Below, one piece after another: positions 1 to 5,767 of a stretch of 7,132 nt of DNA; within the stretch, counting starts at the first letter, position 1, and each line of letters begins with the position of its first letter. Made by a program: the position numbers and the translations under genes. Under the pieces are notes generated by a model that saw only the letters and a program-made list of their open reading frames with translations, did not search any database and had not been told where the DNA came from. Source of the DNA: Nitrospinota bacterium. Its GTDB lineage: Bacteria > UBA8248. Location: positions 1 to 7,132 of the forward strand of contig DNYS01000295.1 in NCBI GenBank assembly GCA_003506735.1, written 5' to 3'.

Positions 1-342
1 GGCGTGATCGTCAACATCTCCTCGATCGCCCGCCAGGGCAGCTTCGGGCAGACCAACTACGCCGCCGCCAAGGCCGGGGTCATCTCGTTCACCCGCGCCT
101 GCGCGGCCGAGATGAGCGGGCGCGGGATCCGCTTCAACGCGGTTTTGCCTGGGATGATCGAAACGGACATGAGCAAGGCTGTCCGCAGGCGTGCGAGCGA
201 TAAGGTCTTGGAGCGGATTCCCTCGAAGCGCTTCGGCCAGCCGGAGGATGTGGCGGGCGTGGTGGTTTTTCTGGCTTCTCCCGCCGCCAGCTATATCAAC
301 GGCGAGGCCATCGCCGTGGACGGGGGCATGCATATCGGCTAG
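1..342 (+). CDS. fabG: 3-oxoacyl-ACP reductase (FabG-type SDR), 5' end missing
   Basis: This is the C-terminal 113 residues of a short-chain dehydrogenase/reductase; the Rossmann glycine motif and roughly the first 130 residues lie before the window. Numbering from the window edge, the active-site serine region is NISS (residues 5-8), followed by Tyr20 and Lys24 in NYAAAKAG, the classic SDR YxxxK pair. The Ser-Tyr spacing is one residue shorter than in E. coli FabG, as I recall for many FabG paralogues with a GQTNY motif. PGMIETDM and the C-terminal INGEAIAVDGGM are typical of FabG, which reduces 3-oxoacyl-ACP with NADPH in the cytosol. It is the first visible gene of a lipid operon, with acpS starting 16 nt after its stop. 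The position supports an ACP-linked substrate, but a related SDR acting on another substrate cannot be excluded from a fragment. Confidence 0.9.
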   Translation, partial: GVIVNISSIARQGSFGQTNYAAAKAGVISFTRACAAEMSGRGIRFNAVLPGMIETDMSKAVRRRASDKVLERIPSKRFGQPEDVAGVVVFLASPAASYINGEAIAVDGGMHIG

Positions 343-347
343 TCGCC

Positions 348-353
348 GGGGAG
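348..353 (+). promoter_or_regulatory. Ribosome binding site deciding the GTG start of acpS
   Basis: GGGGAG lies five bases before GTG at 359-361. The reading frame stays open upstream through the fabG end, so this site and the alignment of the AcpS N-terminus (start then GVDLIEI) fix the start. There is no ATG in frame before the conserved N-terminal motif. Confidence 0.6.
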
Positions 354-358
354 CGGGC

Positions 359-766
359 GTGCGGATATACCAGGGCGTTGATTTGATCGAGATTGACCGG
401 CTCCGGGCGGCCTATGATCGCCAGGAGGCGTTCGGACGGGACATCTACACCGAGGCCGAGCTGGCCTACTGCACCGCCCGGCCCGATCCCTATCCGCATC
501 TTGCCGGGCGGTTCGCCGCCAAGGAGGCATGCCTGAAAGCCTTCGGCGTGGGGATGGGCGGGTTCGGGGCCACCGGGCGTTTCCGGGAGATCGAGATCGA
601 GTCCACCCCCTCGGGAAAGCCCGTCCTCCAGCTGCACGGGTCGATGGAAAAAATGGGCCGGAGGCTGAAAATCCGGCAGATGACCGTTTCGATTAGCCAT
701 GCCGACAGTTTTGCCGTCGCCATGGTCATTCTCATGGGCGAGGCCACGGCCGGAGAGGAAGAATAG
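359..766 (+). CDS. acpS: Holo-[acyl-carrier-protein] synthase (AcpS-type phosphopantetheinyl transferase)
   Basis: The 135-residue protein, close to the usual 120-130 for AcpS, transfers 4'-phosphopantetheine from CoA to the conserved serine of an acyl carrier protein. Family signatures are clear. GVDLIEIDR (residues 6-14) contains metal-binding Asp8, RFAAKEACLKA (51-61) contains Glu56 and Lys60, and ISH (112-114) lies near the end. The active enzyme is normally a cytosolic trimer. The last nine residues are acidic and probably a disordered tail. It starts at GTG, 16 nt after the fabG-like stop, and the next gene follows 9 nt after its own stop, so it is co-transcribed with the lipid genes. 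It could be the only AcpS of the genome or one dedicated to a carrier protein of this cluster; the window does not decide. In many other bacteria acpS sits next to pdxJ or alr rather than in this context. Confidence 0.93.
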   Translation: MRIYQGVDLIEIDRLRAAYDRQEAFGRDIYTEAELAYCTARPDPYPHLAGRFAAKEACLKAFGVGMGGFGATGRFREIEIESTPSGKPVLQLHGSMEKMGRRLKIRQMTVSISHADSFAVAMVILMGEATAGEEE

Positions 767-775
767 AGGAGCCGC

Positions 776-1228
776 ATGCGCTATTTGATGGTGGACCGGG
801 TGACATCGTGGGAGAGCGGAAAGTCCATGGAAGGGGTGAAGAACGTCACCCTGAGCGAGGATTATCTCGAATTTCATTTTCCCCGGTTTCCGGTCATGCC
901 TGGCTCGATGATCCTCGAGGCGCTCATCCAGCTCTCGGGGTGGCTCGAGGCCGCGAGCTCGGGGTTTTCGCGCTGGTTCCTGCTCGATCAGGTCCGGAGC
1001 GTCAAGTATTACGGCTTCGCCCTTCCGGGCGATCAGATCGAACTCCGGGTCGAGGCGGCCGGAGAAGAAGAGGGCCGACGCCTCTACAAGGGGCTCGCCT
1101 CCATCGGGGGCGAGCGCAATGTGGCCGTGGACTTCGCGGGCCGGGTGGCGGACCTGGCCGGCTATGAGGACCCCGGGGAGCAGGAGCGCCTTTTTCAAAT
1201 CCTCACGCGCGCCATCACGCTGTCTTGA
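776..1228 (+). CDS. FabZ-like 3-hydroxyacyl-ACP dehydratase (hotdog fold)
   Basis: The 150-residue protein carries the FabZ active-site helix motif HFPRFPVMPG at residues 34-43, followed by ILEALIQLSG. His34 and Glu48 are 14 residues apart, as are the catalytic His and Glu of FabZ, and a Glu rather than the Asp of FabA favours plain dehydration without isomerisation. The expected reaction is loss of water from 3-hydroxyacyl-ACP to give trans-2-enoyl-ACP. The N-terminus starts directly at RYLMVDRV, so it lacks the short IxxxLPHR lead-in of housekeeping FabZ; this and the long C-terminal extension mark it as a specialised paralogue. A strong GAGGAG (766-771) overlaps the acpS stop and fixes the ATG. 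Gaps to acpS and to the ketosynthase-like gene are 9 and 10 nt. Another thioester-active hotdog role is possible but less likely, given the intact His/Glu pair. Confidence 0.85.
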   Translation: MRYLMVDRVTSWESGKSMEGVKNVTLSEDYLEFHFPRFPVMPGSMILEALIQLSGWLEAASSGFSRWFLLDQVRSVKYYGFALPGDQIELRVEAAGEEEGRRLYKGLASIGGERNVAVDFAGRVADLAGYEDPGEQERLFQILTRAITLS

Positions 1229-1238
1229 GCGGGTAGCC

Positions 1239-2540
1239 ATGACCGAAGGCAGGGAAGTCTGGATCACGGGCGCCGGGATGCTTTCCCCGATCGGGAGCGG
1301 TGTGGATGCGAACTGGGAGGCCGTCCGCGCCGGCGGGTGCGGGGTCGAGCGCCATCCCCAGGGGGAGGGGCCGCCGCTTCCGGAGAATTTCCTTTACTTC
1401 GGCGCCGTCGAGGGATACGGGGAGCCCCCCGTCGTTCCTCCCAAGCTGAACAGCCAGCGCAAATTCCTGAACCGCTCCTCGATTCTCGGCCTGCACGCCG
1501 TCCAGGAGGCGGTCGAGAGTTCGGGAGCCGACCTTTTCGACATTCCCGCCGGCCGGAAGGCCCTGTATGTCGGTTCGGGCGATTTTACGCGGATCGAGTA
1601 CCTCGATTTTTACTCCGCCTTCGCCCAAAGTTCGGGCCCCGATCTCGCGCCCACCGATCCCGGGGTCTTGAACGAAAAGGCGCTCTACCAGGTGAACCCG
1701 TTCTACCTTCTCGAGGGCCTGACGAACAATATGTTCAGCTTCCTCTCGGCGCGCTACGAGATCATGGGAACGAACGGCTCCCTGACGAGCCTGTCCTCGT
1801 GCGGGGCGCAGGCGCTGGAGATGTGCGACCGGGCCATCCGCTGGAACAAGGCGGATTTGGGCCTCGTGGTGAGCTGCGGGTCCTGGATCGGCGAGTTGAT
1901 CCGCTTCGAGCTGGACGGGCTGGGGATTCTCTCCCGCGCCTCCGCCGGGGCCGATTCGTTCCGCCCCCTCGACCGTCGGCGGGACGGATTTTTTCCGGCC
2001 GAGGGGGCGGCGGTTCTCGTCCTCGAGGCGGCGGATTCCGCCCGGGCGCGCGGGGCGCGGCCGATGGGGCGGGTTCGGGGAACGGGGAATTTCCAGGAAG
2101 TCGTCTCGCGGAGCCATATCGCGGTTCCCTTCGAAGCGGTGGCCAGGGCCTGCCGCTCGGCGATGAGCGAGGCGGAAATGGAAACCTCCGCTCTCTCGTT
2201 CGTCCTCCCCCACGGGAGCGGGACGAAAATGGGCGACCGCCTGGAGATGCGGGCGGTGAAGGATTTCCTGGGCGACGGCGCGGACAAGGTGCCCCTGGCC
2301 GCCTGGAAGCCCTATACCGGCCACATGGGTTCGGCGAGCGACATCGGCGAAATCATCCTCGGGCTCCGCGCCCTCGCGGAGGGGGTGCTCCCGCCCACGC
2401 CGGGGTTCGAGCGGGCCGAAGCCGAATTCGAGGTTCTCGACGTCGTGGCCTCGGAGCGCCCGGTGGGGGGAGAGGCCTTCCTATCGCTGAGCCACGGCCT
2501 CGGGGGCCAGGCCTCCGCCACTCTCCTTTCGGCGCCGTGA
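1239..2540 (+). CDS. Beta-ketoacyl synthase-fold protein lacking the catalytic cysteine
   Basis: At 433 residues this has FabF-family length and fold landmarks: VWITGAGMLSPIG near the N-terminus, NNMFSFLSARYEIMG before the nucleophile loop, PHGSGTKMGD with His325, and WKPYTGHMGSAS with Lys357 and His362. These match the two catalytic histidines and the lysine of FabF. The nucleophile elbow reads SLSSCGAQAL. Aligned without gaps to the E. coli FabF sequence I recall (TACTSGVHNI), the catalytic Cys position is Ser186, Ser187 follows, and a cysteine appears two residues late at 188. The C-terminal gate loop, GFGG with flanking Phe in FabF, reads HGLGG (419-423). A chain-length-factor or decarboxylating role beside a complete ketosynthase encoded elsewhere is therefore plausible; condensation through Cys188 is a remoter option. 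The frame is open upstream to 1119, but ATG 1239 matches the family start. The Shine-Dalgarno is weak, so translation is probably coupled to the upstream gene. Confidence 0.88.
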   Translation: MTEGREVWITGAGMLSPIGSGVDANWEAVRAGGCGVERHPQGEGPPLPENFLYFGAVEGYGEPPVVPPKLNSQRKFLNRSSILGLHAVQEAVESSGADLFDIPAGRKALYVGSGDFTRIEYLDFYSAFAQSSGPDLAPTDPGVLNEKALYQVNPFYLLEGLTNNMFSFLSARYEIMGTNGSLTSLSSCGAQALEMCDRAIRWNKADLGLVVSCGSWIGELIRFELDGLGILSRASAGADSFRPLDRRRDGFFPAEGAAVLVLEAADSARARGARPMGRVRGTGNFQEVVSRSHIAVPFEAVARACRSAMSEAEMETSALSFVLPHGSGTKMGDRLEMRAVKDFLGDGADKVPLAAWKPYTGHMGSASDIGEIILGLRALAEGVLPPTPGFERAEAEFEVLDVVASERPVGGEAFLSLSHGLGGQASATLLSAP

Positions 2541-3577
2541 GCCCTTCCGCGTGGCGGGGCCCCCGCTCCCGCGAAAAACGCCGCCGCAGCAAGGACAAAA
2601 TCCCCCTCCGCCAGACGGCCGAATTTTTCCTCGTCTACTCTTTCCTTTCCCTCGTCCGGTGGATGCCGTTTTGGCTGTGCCGGGGGGTGGCCCGGGCCGC
2701 CGGCGCCGCGCTCTTCTGGTTCGTGCCGCGCCGCCGCCGCGTTTTGATGATGAACCTCGGGATCGCGTTTCCCGAAATGAGCGAAGCCGGGCGGGGCCGG
2801 ATGGCGCGGGCGAGCTGCGAGTCGTTCATTTTGACCGGAATAGAGAGCGTGAAGTATCTCTACCGGTTCCGGATGGAAAAAGCGGCGGATGAGGTCCGCC
2901 GGATGGTCGAGGGGGTGGACACCCTCCTGGCGCGCGCCCGCCGGGTCCACGATGAATCGGGCGGGTGTATCTTCGTGGTGCCTCACCTGGGGAACTGGGA
3001 GATCATCACCCACGGCGCCGCGGCCGCCGGGATCCCGGTGACGGTCGTCGTGCGCCCCCTCGACAACCCCAAGCTCGAAAAGCACCTTTTCGCGATGCGC
3101 TCGGAAACGGGCATGGAGATTCTCGCCAAGCGAAACGCGGTGTTCCACCTGCGTACGGCGCTCCGCAAGGGCCGGTCGGTCGGCCTTTTGGCCGATCAGC
3201 ACGCCGGGATGAAGGGCATCGATGTCCCGTTTTTCGGAAAACCCGCCAGCACGACGACGGGCCCGGCGGTCCTGGCCCTCACGTTCGGCCGCCCGATCAT
3301 GCTGGTCAGCTGCATCCGGCGCATCGCCGGGCGGAAATACGAGGTGCTTCTGGGCGATCCGATTTTCCCGGACACCGGGGCGGATTCGGTGGAGGAGATC
3401 GAGCGGCTCACCGCGCTCATGAACCGCGGGATTGAAAATCTCGTCCGACAGTGCCCGGACCAGTATCTCTGGCTGCATGACCGCTGGAAGCTGACCAAGC
3501 TCTGGGGCCGCTCGGAGTCGTTCCTGGTCGAAAAGGAAAAAGAAGAGGAAGCGAAGAAAAACGCGCCGGAGGACTAG
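2537..3577 (+). CDS. LpxL/HtrB-family lysophospholipid (lipid A type) acyltransferase
   Basis: The 346-residue protein belongs to the family that moves an acyl chain from acyl-ACP to a glycolipid or lysolipid at the inner face of the inner membrane. The HX4E catalytic motif is HLGNWE (His150 to Glu155). Downstream comes LLADQHAG (217-224) with Asp220-Gln221, then DVPFFGKPAS and a TTTGPAVLAL segment, all typical. The N-terminus has a very basic stretch (about residues 7-22) and then a hydrophobic segment (about 28-60) that should anchor it. The C-terminal tail is charged (Lys/Glu-rich). The start is GTG 2537, which overlaps the ketosynthase-like stop TGA in a GTGA. There is no good Shine-Dalgarno, so translational coupling is likely. 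The next in-frame ATG (2663) would cut into the anchor. Its place at the end of an ACP-dependent operon suggests it uses the operon's product; whether the acceptor is lipid A or a special lipid is unknown. Confidence 0.9.
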   Translation: MSPSAWRGPRSREKRRRSKDKIPLRQTAEFFLVYSFLSLVRWMPFWLCRGVARAAGAALFWFVPRRRRVLMMNLGIAFPEMSEAGRGRMARASCESFILTGIESVKYLYRFRMEKAADEVRRMVEGVDTLLARARRVHDESGGCIFVVPHLGNWEIITHGAAAAGIPVTVVVRPLDNPKLEKHLFAMRSETGMEILAKRNAVFHLRTALRKGRSVGLLADQHAGMKGIDVPFFGKPASTTTGPAVLALTFGRPIMLVSCIRRIAGRKYEVLLGDPIFPDTGADSVEEIERLTALMNRGIENLVRQCPDQYLWLHDRWKLTKLWGRSESFLVEKEKEEEAKKNAPED

Positions 3578-3972
3578 GCGGATGTTTTCGCGGATCTCTC
3601 GAGCGCGGCGAAGAAGCGCCCGCCCATGCGCTCCAGCTTGGCTTTGAGTTTTTCGGTGCAATCGCAATCGCCGCAGAAAGGATAGCCCTCGCATTTTTCG
3701 AGCGTCGTCGTATAGCGGATGTCGATGTCCTCGAAAAACTCCCGCCAGTAGGGAAGCTCCTCGAGAAGCTCCCCGCCCGGGCCGAAGGCCTCGCGACAAT
3801 AGCAGACCTCGATCCAGCGCACCTGGCCACCCTCGAGGAGGCGCGCGCCGCGCATGCATTTCTCGTAGGTGGGATAGGCGATCGAACCGCGCCCGAGGGA
3901 GCCGGATTCGATCGCTTCGAGCAGCGCGCGCTCTTTACCCGCTTTCACGTGGGCCCGGACCAGATAGCGCAT
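3574..3972 (-). CDS. Small cysteine-rich protein of unknown function
   Basis: I do not recognise this 132-residue protein. It begins MRYLVRAHVKAGKERALLEAIESG, a strand-then-helix pattern that suggests a ferredoxin-like alpha/beta fold of the kind found in small monooxygenase-like or YCII-like proteins (inference). It has seven cysteines: 39, 57, 59, 94, 100, 103 and 105. The last four make a C-x5-C-x2-C-x-C cluster, which could hold a metal or iron-sulfur centre. No signal peptide or membrane segment is visible. ATG at 3972-3970 is preceded by GGAG (plus-strand 3981-3984) at an 8-nt gap. A longer version starting at 4029 is possible, but its extra residues look like translated spacer. The gene converges on the acyltransferase gene and overlaps its end by 4 nt, with no terminator between them, and is divergent from the metallopeptidase gene. 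Base composition matches the neighbours, and the cysteine pattern and start signal support a real gene. Confidence 0.75.
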   Translation of the reverse strand: MRYLVRAHVKAGKERALLEAIESGSLGRGSIAYPTYEKCMRGARLLEGGQVRWIEVCYCREAFGPGGELLEELPYWREFFEDIDIRYTTTLEKCEGYPFCGDCDCTEKLKAKLERMGGRFFAALERSAKTSA

Positions 3973-3988
3973 GGGAGGGTCTCCAAAA

Positions 3989-4044
3989 CGGGGGCCGACC
4001 AATCCCGGCCCCGGCAGAATTGGGGCCATCGGTTCCGGCCCCCG
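3989..4044. repeat. Two tandem GC-rich hairpins in the divergent spacer
   Basis: The 134-nt spacer between the divergent starts (3973-4106) contains two stem-loops. The first pairs GGGGCC 3991-3996 with GGCCCC 4007-4012; the second pairs GGGGCC 4022-4027 with GGCCCC 4037-4042. The outer arms CGGGGGCCG (3989-3997) and CGGCCCCCG (4036-4044) also form a perfect 9-bp inverted repeat, so a larger alternative stem is possible. They could be operators, structured 5' leaders or an attenuator for the minus-strand gene, whose side has four Ts after the hairpin. A minus-strand TAGAAT at 4068-4063 is a candidate -10 for that gene, without a clear -35. Confidence 0.4.
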
Positions 4045-4092
4045 CGTATACCCTGCGCGCCCATTCTACCATGGAACGGCGCCGGGCCGGCG

Positions 4093-4099
4093 AAGGAGG
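4093..4099 (+). promoter_or_regulatory. Perfect Shine-Dalgarno deciding a TTG start
   Basis: AAGGAGG stands seven bases before TTG at 4107-4109, an ideal arrangement. The in-frame ATG at 4071 has no Shine-Dalgarno before it, and its extra 12 residues are a low-complexity Arg/Gly-rich stretch. I therefore place the metallopeptidase start at 4107. Confidence 0.65.
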
Positions 4100-4106
4100 C
4101 AAGCCG

Positions 4107-5618
4107 TTGGATATCGGCGAGATCAGGCGAAAGGTGGAGTCTTTTCGCGGCGAGGCCGGGATGGAGTGGTACCGGGGCGGCGCGGGGCTCAAGGACCGGG
4201 TCGATATGGCCGCTGTCTTCGGGCGGCACCCCGGCCTGTTCAGCCGCGAGTCGGTGGACACCGCCGCCTCGGCGCTGGCCGCATCGGAGGATGCGGGCGA
4301 TGCCGGCCCGGGCGAGGGGCGGAGGCTGCGCCAGCTCCGGGGGTTCCTGACGGTGGGTTTCATCCGCGAGGCGCTCAAGGAGCTTTCCGATGCGGCGGTC
4401 AATTTCGAGATGGCGGCGCGTGTCCGGGTGCCTGGCGGTGGGAAAATCTCCTACCGGCAGAGCCAAGCCGCGCTCCTCAACGAAGCGGACCGCGGGCGCC
4501 GCGCCGCGCTGGAATCGGCGCGAATGGAAGTCGTCGCCCGGAAGAGCGAATTTCTCGTCCCCATTCACGAGCGAACCCACGAGATGGCGGCCGGGCTCGG
4601 CTTTGCGGACTACCTGGGCATGATGGGGGAGTTGAAGAGTTTTCCCCTCGCGCCCGTCCGGGATGAGATGCGGGCCTTTCTCGCAGATACGCGCGGGCTC
4701 TATGAAGAAAAGCTGTCCGAGGCGCTGGAGGCGGGGTTGGGGATTTCCCTGGCCGGTGCGCGGCGGCACGATCTCCAGCGCCTATTCCGGGGGGGAGAGC
4801 ACGACGCGCTCTTTCCGGCGGAGCGCATGGTCCCGGCGGCCCGTGAATTTTGCGCCTCCATGGGCCTCGACCTGGAGGCGGGGGGCAAGGTGCGCCTCGA
4901 CATCGAAGCGCGCCCCCGAAAAAGCCCGCGCGCCTTCTGCTCGGCGGTCCGGGTTCCAGGCGAGGTGTATCTGGTCATCTCCCCGCGCGGGGGGCACGAC
5001 GACTACCGCGCGTTCCTGCACGAGCTGGGCCACGCCCTCCACTACGCGGGGGTGGACCCCGGCGCGCCCTTGGAGGCGAAGCGGCTGGGGGACAACTCGG
5101 TGACCGAGGCGTTCGCCATGCTCTTCGATCATCTTTTGCTCAACCCGTCCTGGCTGGCCGGCCATCTGGGCGGGAGCGGCGCGGATTACGCCGGGTTCCT
5201 GAGGGCACACGCCCTCTTCGAGCTTTTTATGCTCCGGCGCTACGCCGCCAAGATCGGCTACGAACTCGGGCTGCACGACGGCGCCTCCCTGGAAGGGGAG
5301 CCCGCCCGCTACGCCCGCGCGCTGGGCGAGGCCACGCTGGCGGCCACCCCCGGGGAAAGTTATCTCGACGACGTGGACCCGTTTTTTTACTGCGCCAGCT
5401 ACCTCCGGGCCTGGATGCTTCAGGCGCAGCTCGCCGAGCGCCTCCGGGAGCGGTTCGGAGCCGAATGGTGGCGCTCCAGGGAGAGCGGGGAATTTCTCGC
5501 CGGGCTCTGGCGGGCGGGGCAGGCCGAAGACGGAGATGCGCTCTCGCGCCGCCTGGGTTTCGAGCGCCTCAGCGCAAAGCCCCTGGCCGAGGAAATCGAG
5601 GGGCTGATCCGGGCCTGA
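4107..5618 (+). CDS. M3-like zinc metallopeptidase (oligopeptidase-type, HEXXH)
   Basis: The 503-residue protein (515 if the ATG at 4071 is used) is a clan MA gluzincin. FLHELGHALH contains the zinc-binding HELGH (305-309), and Glu334 in NSVTEAFAMLF, 25 residues after the second His, fits the third ligand. The mostly helical N-terminal part, the LNEADRGRRAALESAR and GFADYLGMM segments, and the C-terminal YLDDVDPFFYCASYLRAWML followed by a helical FGAEWW region fit the M3 oligopeptidase architecture. The Tyr-rich stretch corresponds to the substrate-stabilising loop. M3 enzymes cleave short peptides in the cytosol; no signal peptide is seen here. It is shorter than typical M3 members (about 560-700), and M2- or M32-like enzymes share part of the pattern, so the family assignment is good but not exact. 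It is divergent from the cysteine-rich gene and separated from the next gene by a spacer with its own candidate promoter, so it is probably monocistronic. No link to the lipid operon is evident. Confidence 0.87.
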   Translation: MDIGEIRRKVESFRGEAGMEWYRGGAGLKDRVDMAAVFGRHPGLFSRESVDTAASALAASEDAGDAGPGEGRRLRQLRGFLTVGFIREALKELSDAAVNFEMAARVRVPGGGKISYRQSQAALLNEADRGRRAALESARMEVVARKSEFLVPIHERTHEMAAGLGFADYLGMMGELKSFPLAPVRDEMRAFLADTRGLYEEKLSEALEAGLGISLAGARRHDLQRLFRGGEHDALFPAERMVPAAREFCASMGLDLEAGGKVRLDIEARPRKSPRAFCSAVRVPGEVYLVISPRGGHDDYRAFLHELGHALHYAGVDPGAPLEAKRLGDNSVTEAFAMLFDHLLLNPSWLAGHLGGSGADYAGFLRAHALFELFMLRRYAAKIGYELGLHDGASLEGEPARYARALGEATLAATPGESYLDDVDPFFYCASYLRAWMLQAQLAERLRERFGAEWWRSRESGEFLAGLWRAGQAEDGDALSRRLGFERLSAKPLAEEIEGLIRA

Positions 5619-5630
5619 GCGTCCGTTTTT

Positions 5631-5639
5631 TGCTAGAAT
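5631..5639 (+). promoter_or_regulatory. Candidate extended -10 promoter
   Basis: TGCTAGAAT matches the extended -10 form TGnTATAAT with one mismatch in the hexamer and lies in the most AT-rich stretch of the window. No convincing -35 is seen 17 nt upstream, as is common for extended -10 promoters. Transcription would begin near 5646 and give a leader of about 140 nt before the acyl-CoA synthetase. Confidence 0.35.
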
Positions 5640-5662
5640 ATTTCTATTGCCAATTTATCGCT

Positions 5663-5767
5663 ACCGAACCGGCATCGCCGAACCGGCATCACCGGATGGG
5701 CGGATACCCGCCGACGAATCCGGATCGTGCGCGCGGACCTGTTCCGCCGGTTCGGTCCTGTTCCGCC
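5663..5767 (+). repeat. Repeat-rich leader with alternative stems before the acyl-CoA synthetase gene
   Basis: Within the 168-nt spacer 5619-5786, CCGAACCGGCATC occurs twice in tandem (5664-5676 and 5678-5690, 14-nt period), and CCTGTTCCGCC occurs twice (5738-5748 and 5757-5767, 19-nt period). GCCGGTTCGGT (5746-5756) is the exact reverse complement of 5663-5673. It can also pair with 5677-5687 using one G-U, so two mutually exclusive stems exist. Between the arms, CCGGAT 5692-5697 pairs with ATCCGG 5718-5723 and encloses GGCGG-ATAC-CCGCC (5699-5712). The end of the spacer holds the GGAGG ribosome binding site (5776-5780). It may be a cis-acting RNA or a repeated operator. I cannot match it to a known riboswitch class. 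Confidence 0.4.

Noticed and set aside
296..1267. Long minus-strand open frame opposite acpS and the dehydratase gene
   Set aside because: Pro/Arg/Gly/His-rich translation with no family motif; an antisense shadow of GC-rich coding DNA.
1794..1802. Ser-Ser-Cys elbow as a sequencing or frameshift error
   Set aside because: The frame is continuous, flanking residues align to FabF without gaps, and the gate loop differs as well, so the substitution looks real.
1337..2536. Open frame upstream of and continuous with the acyltransferase, through the ketosynthase-like gene
   Set aside because: The translation before 2537 is Arg/Gly/Pro-rich and overlaps a well-supported gene in another frame; it only means that no upstream stop fixes the acyltransferase start.
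2312..3859. 515-codon minus-strand open frame
   Set aside because: It overlaps the acyltransferase and the better supported minus-strand cysteine-rich gene in a different frame, and its composition is that of a shadow.
5626..5631. T-run after the peptidase stop as an intrinsic terminator
   Set aside because: No convincing GC-rich stem ends just before it; the AT-rich patch is better read as promoter DNA.
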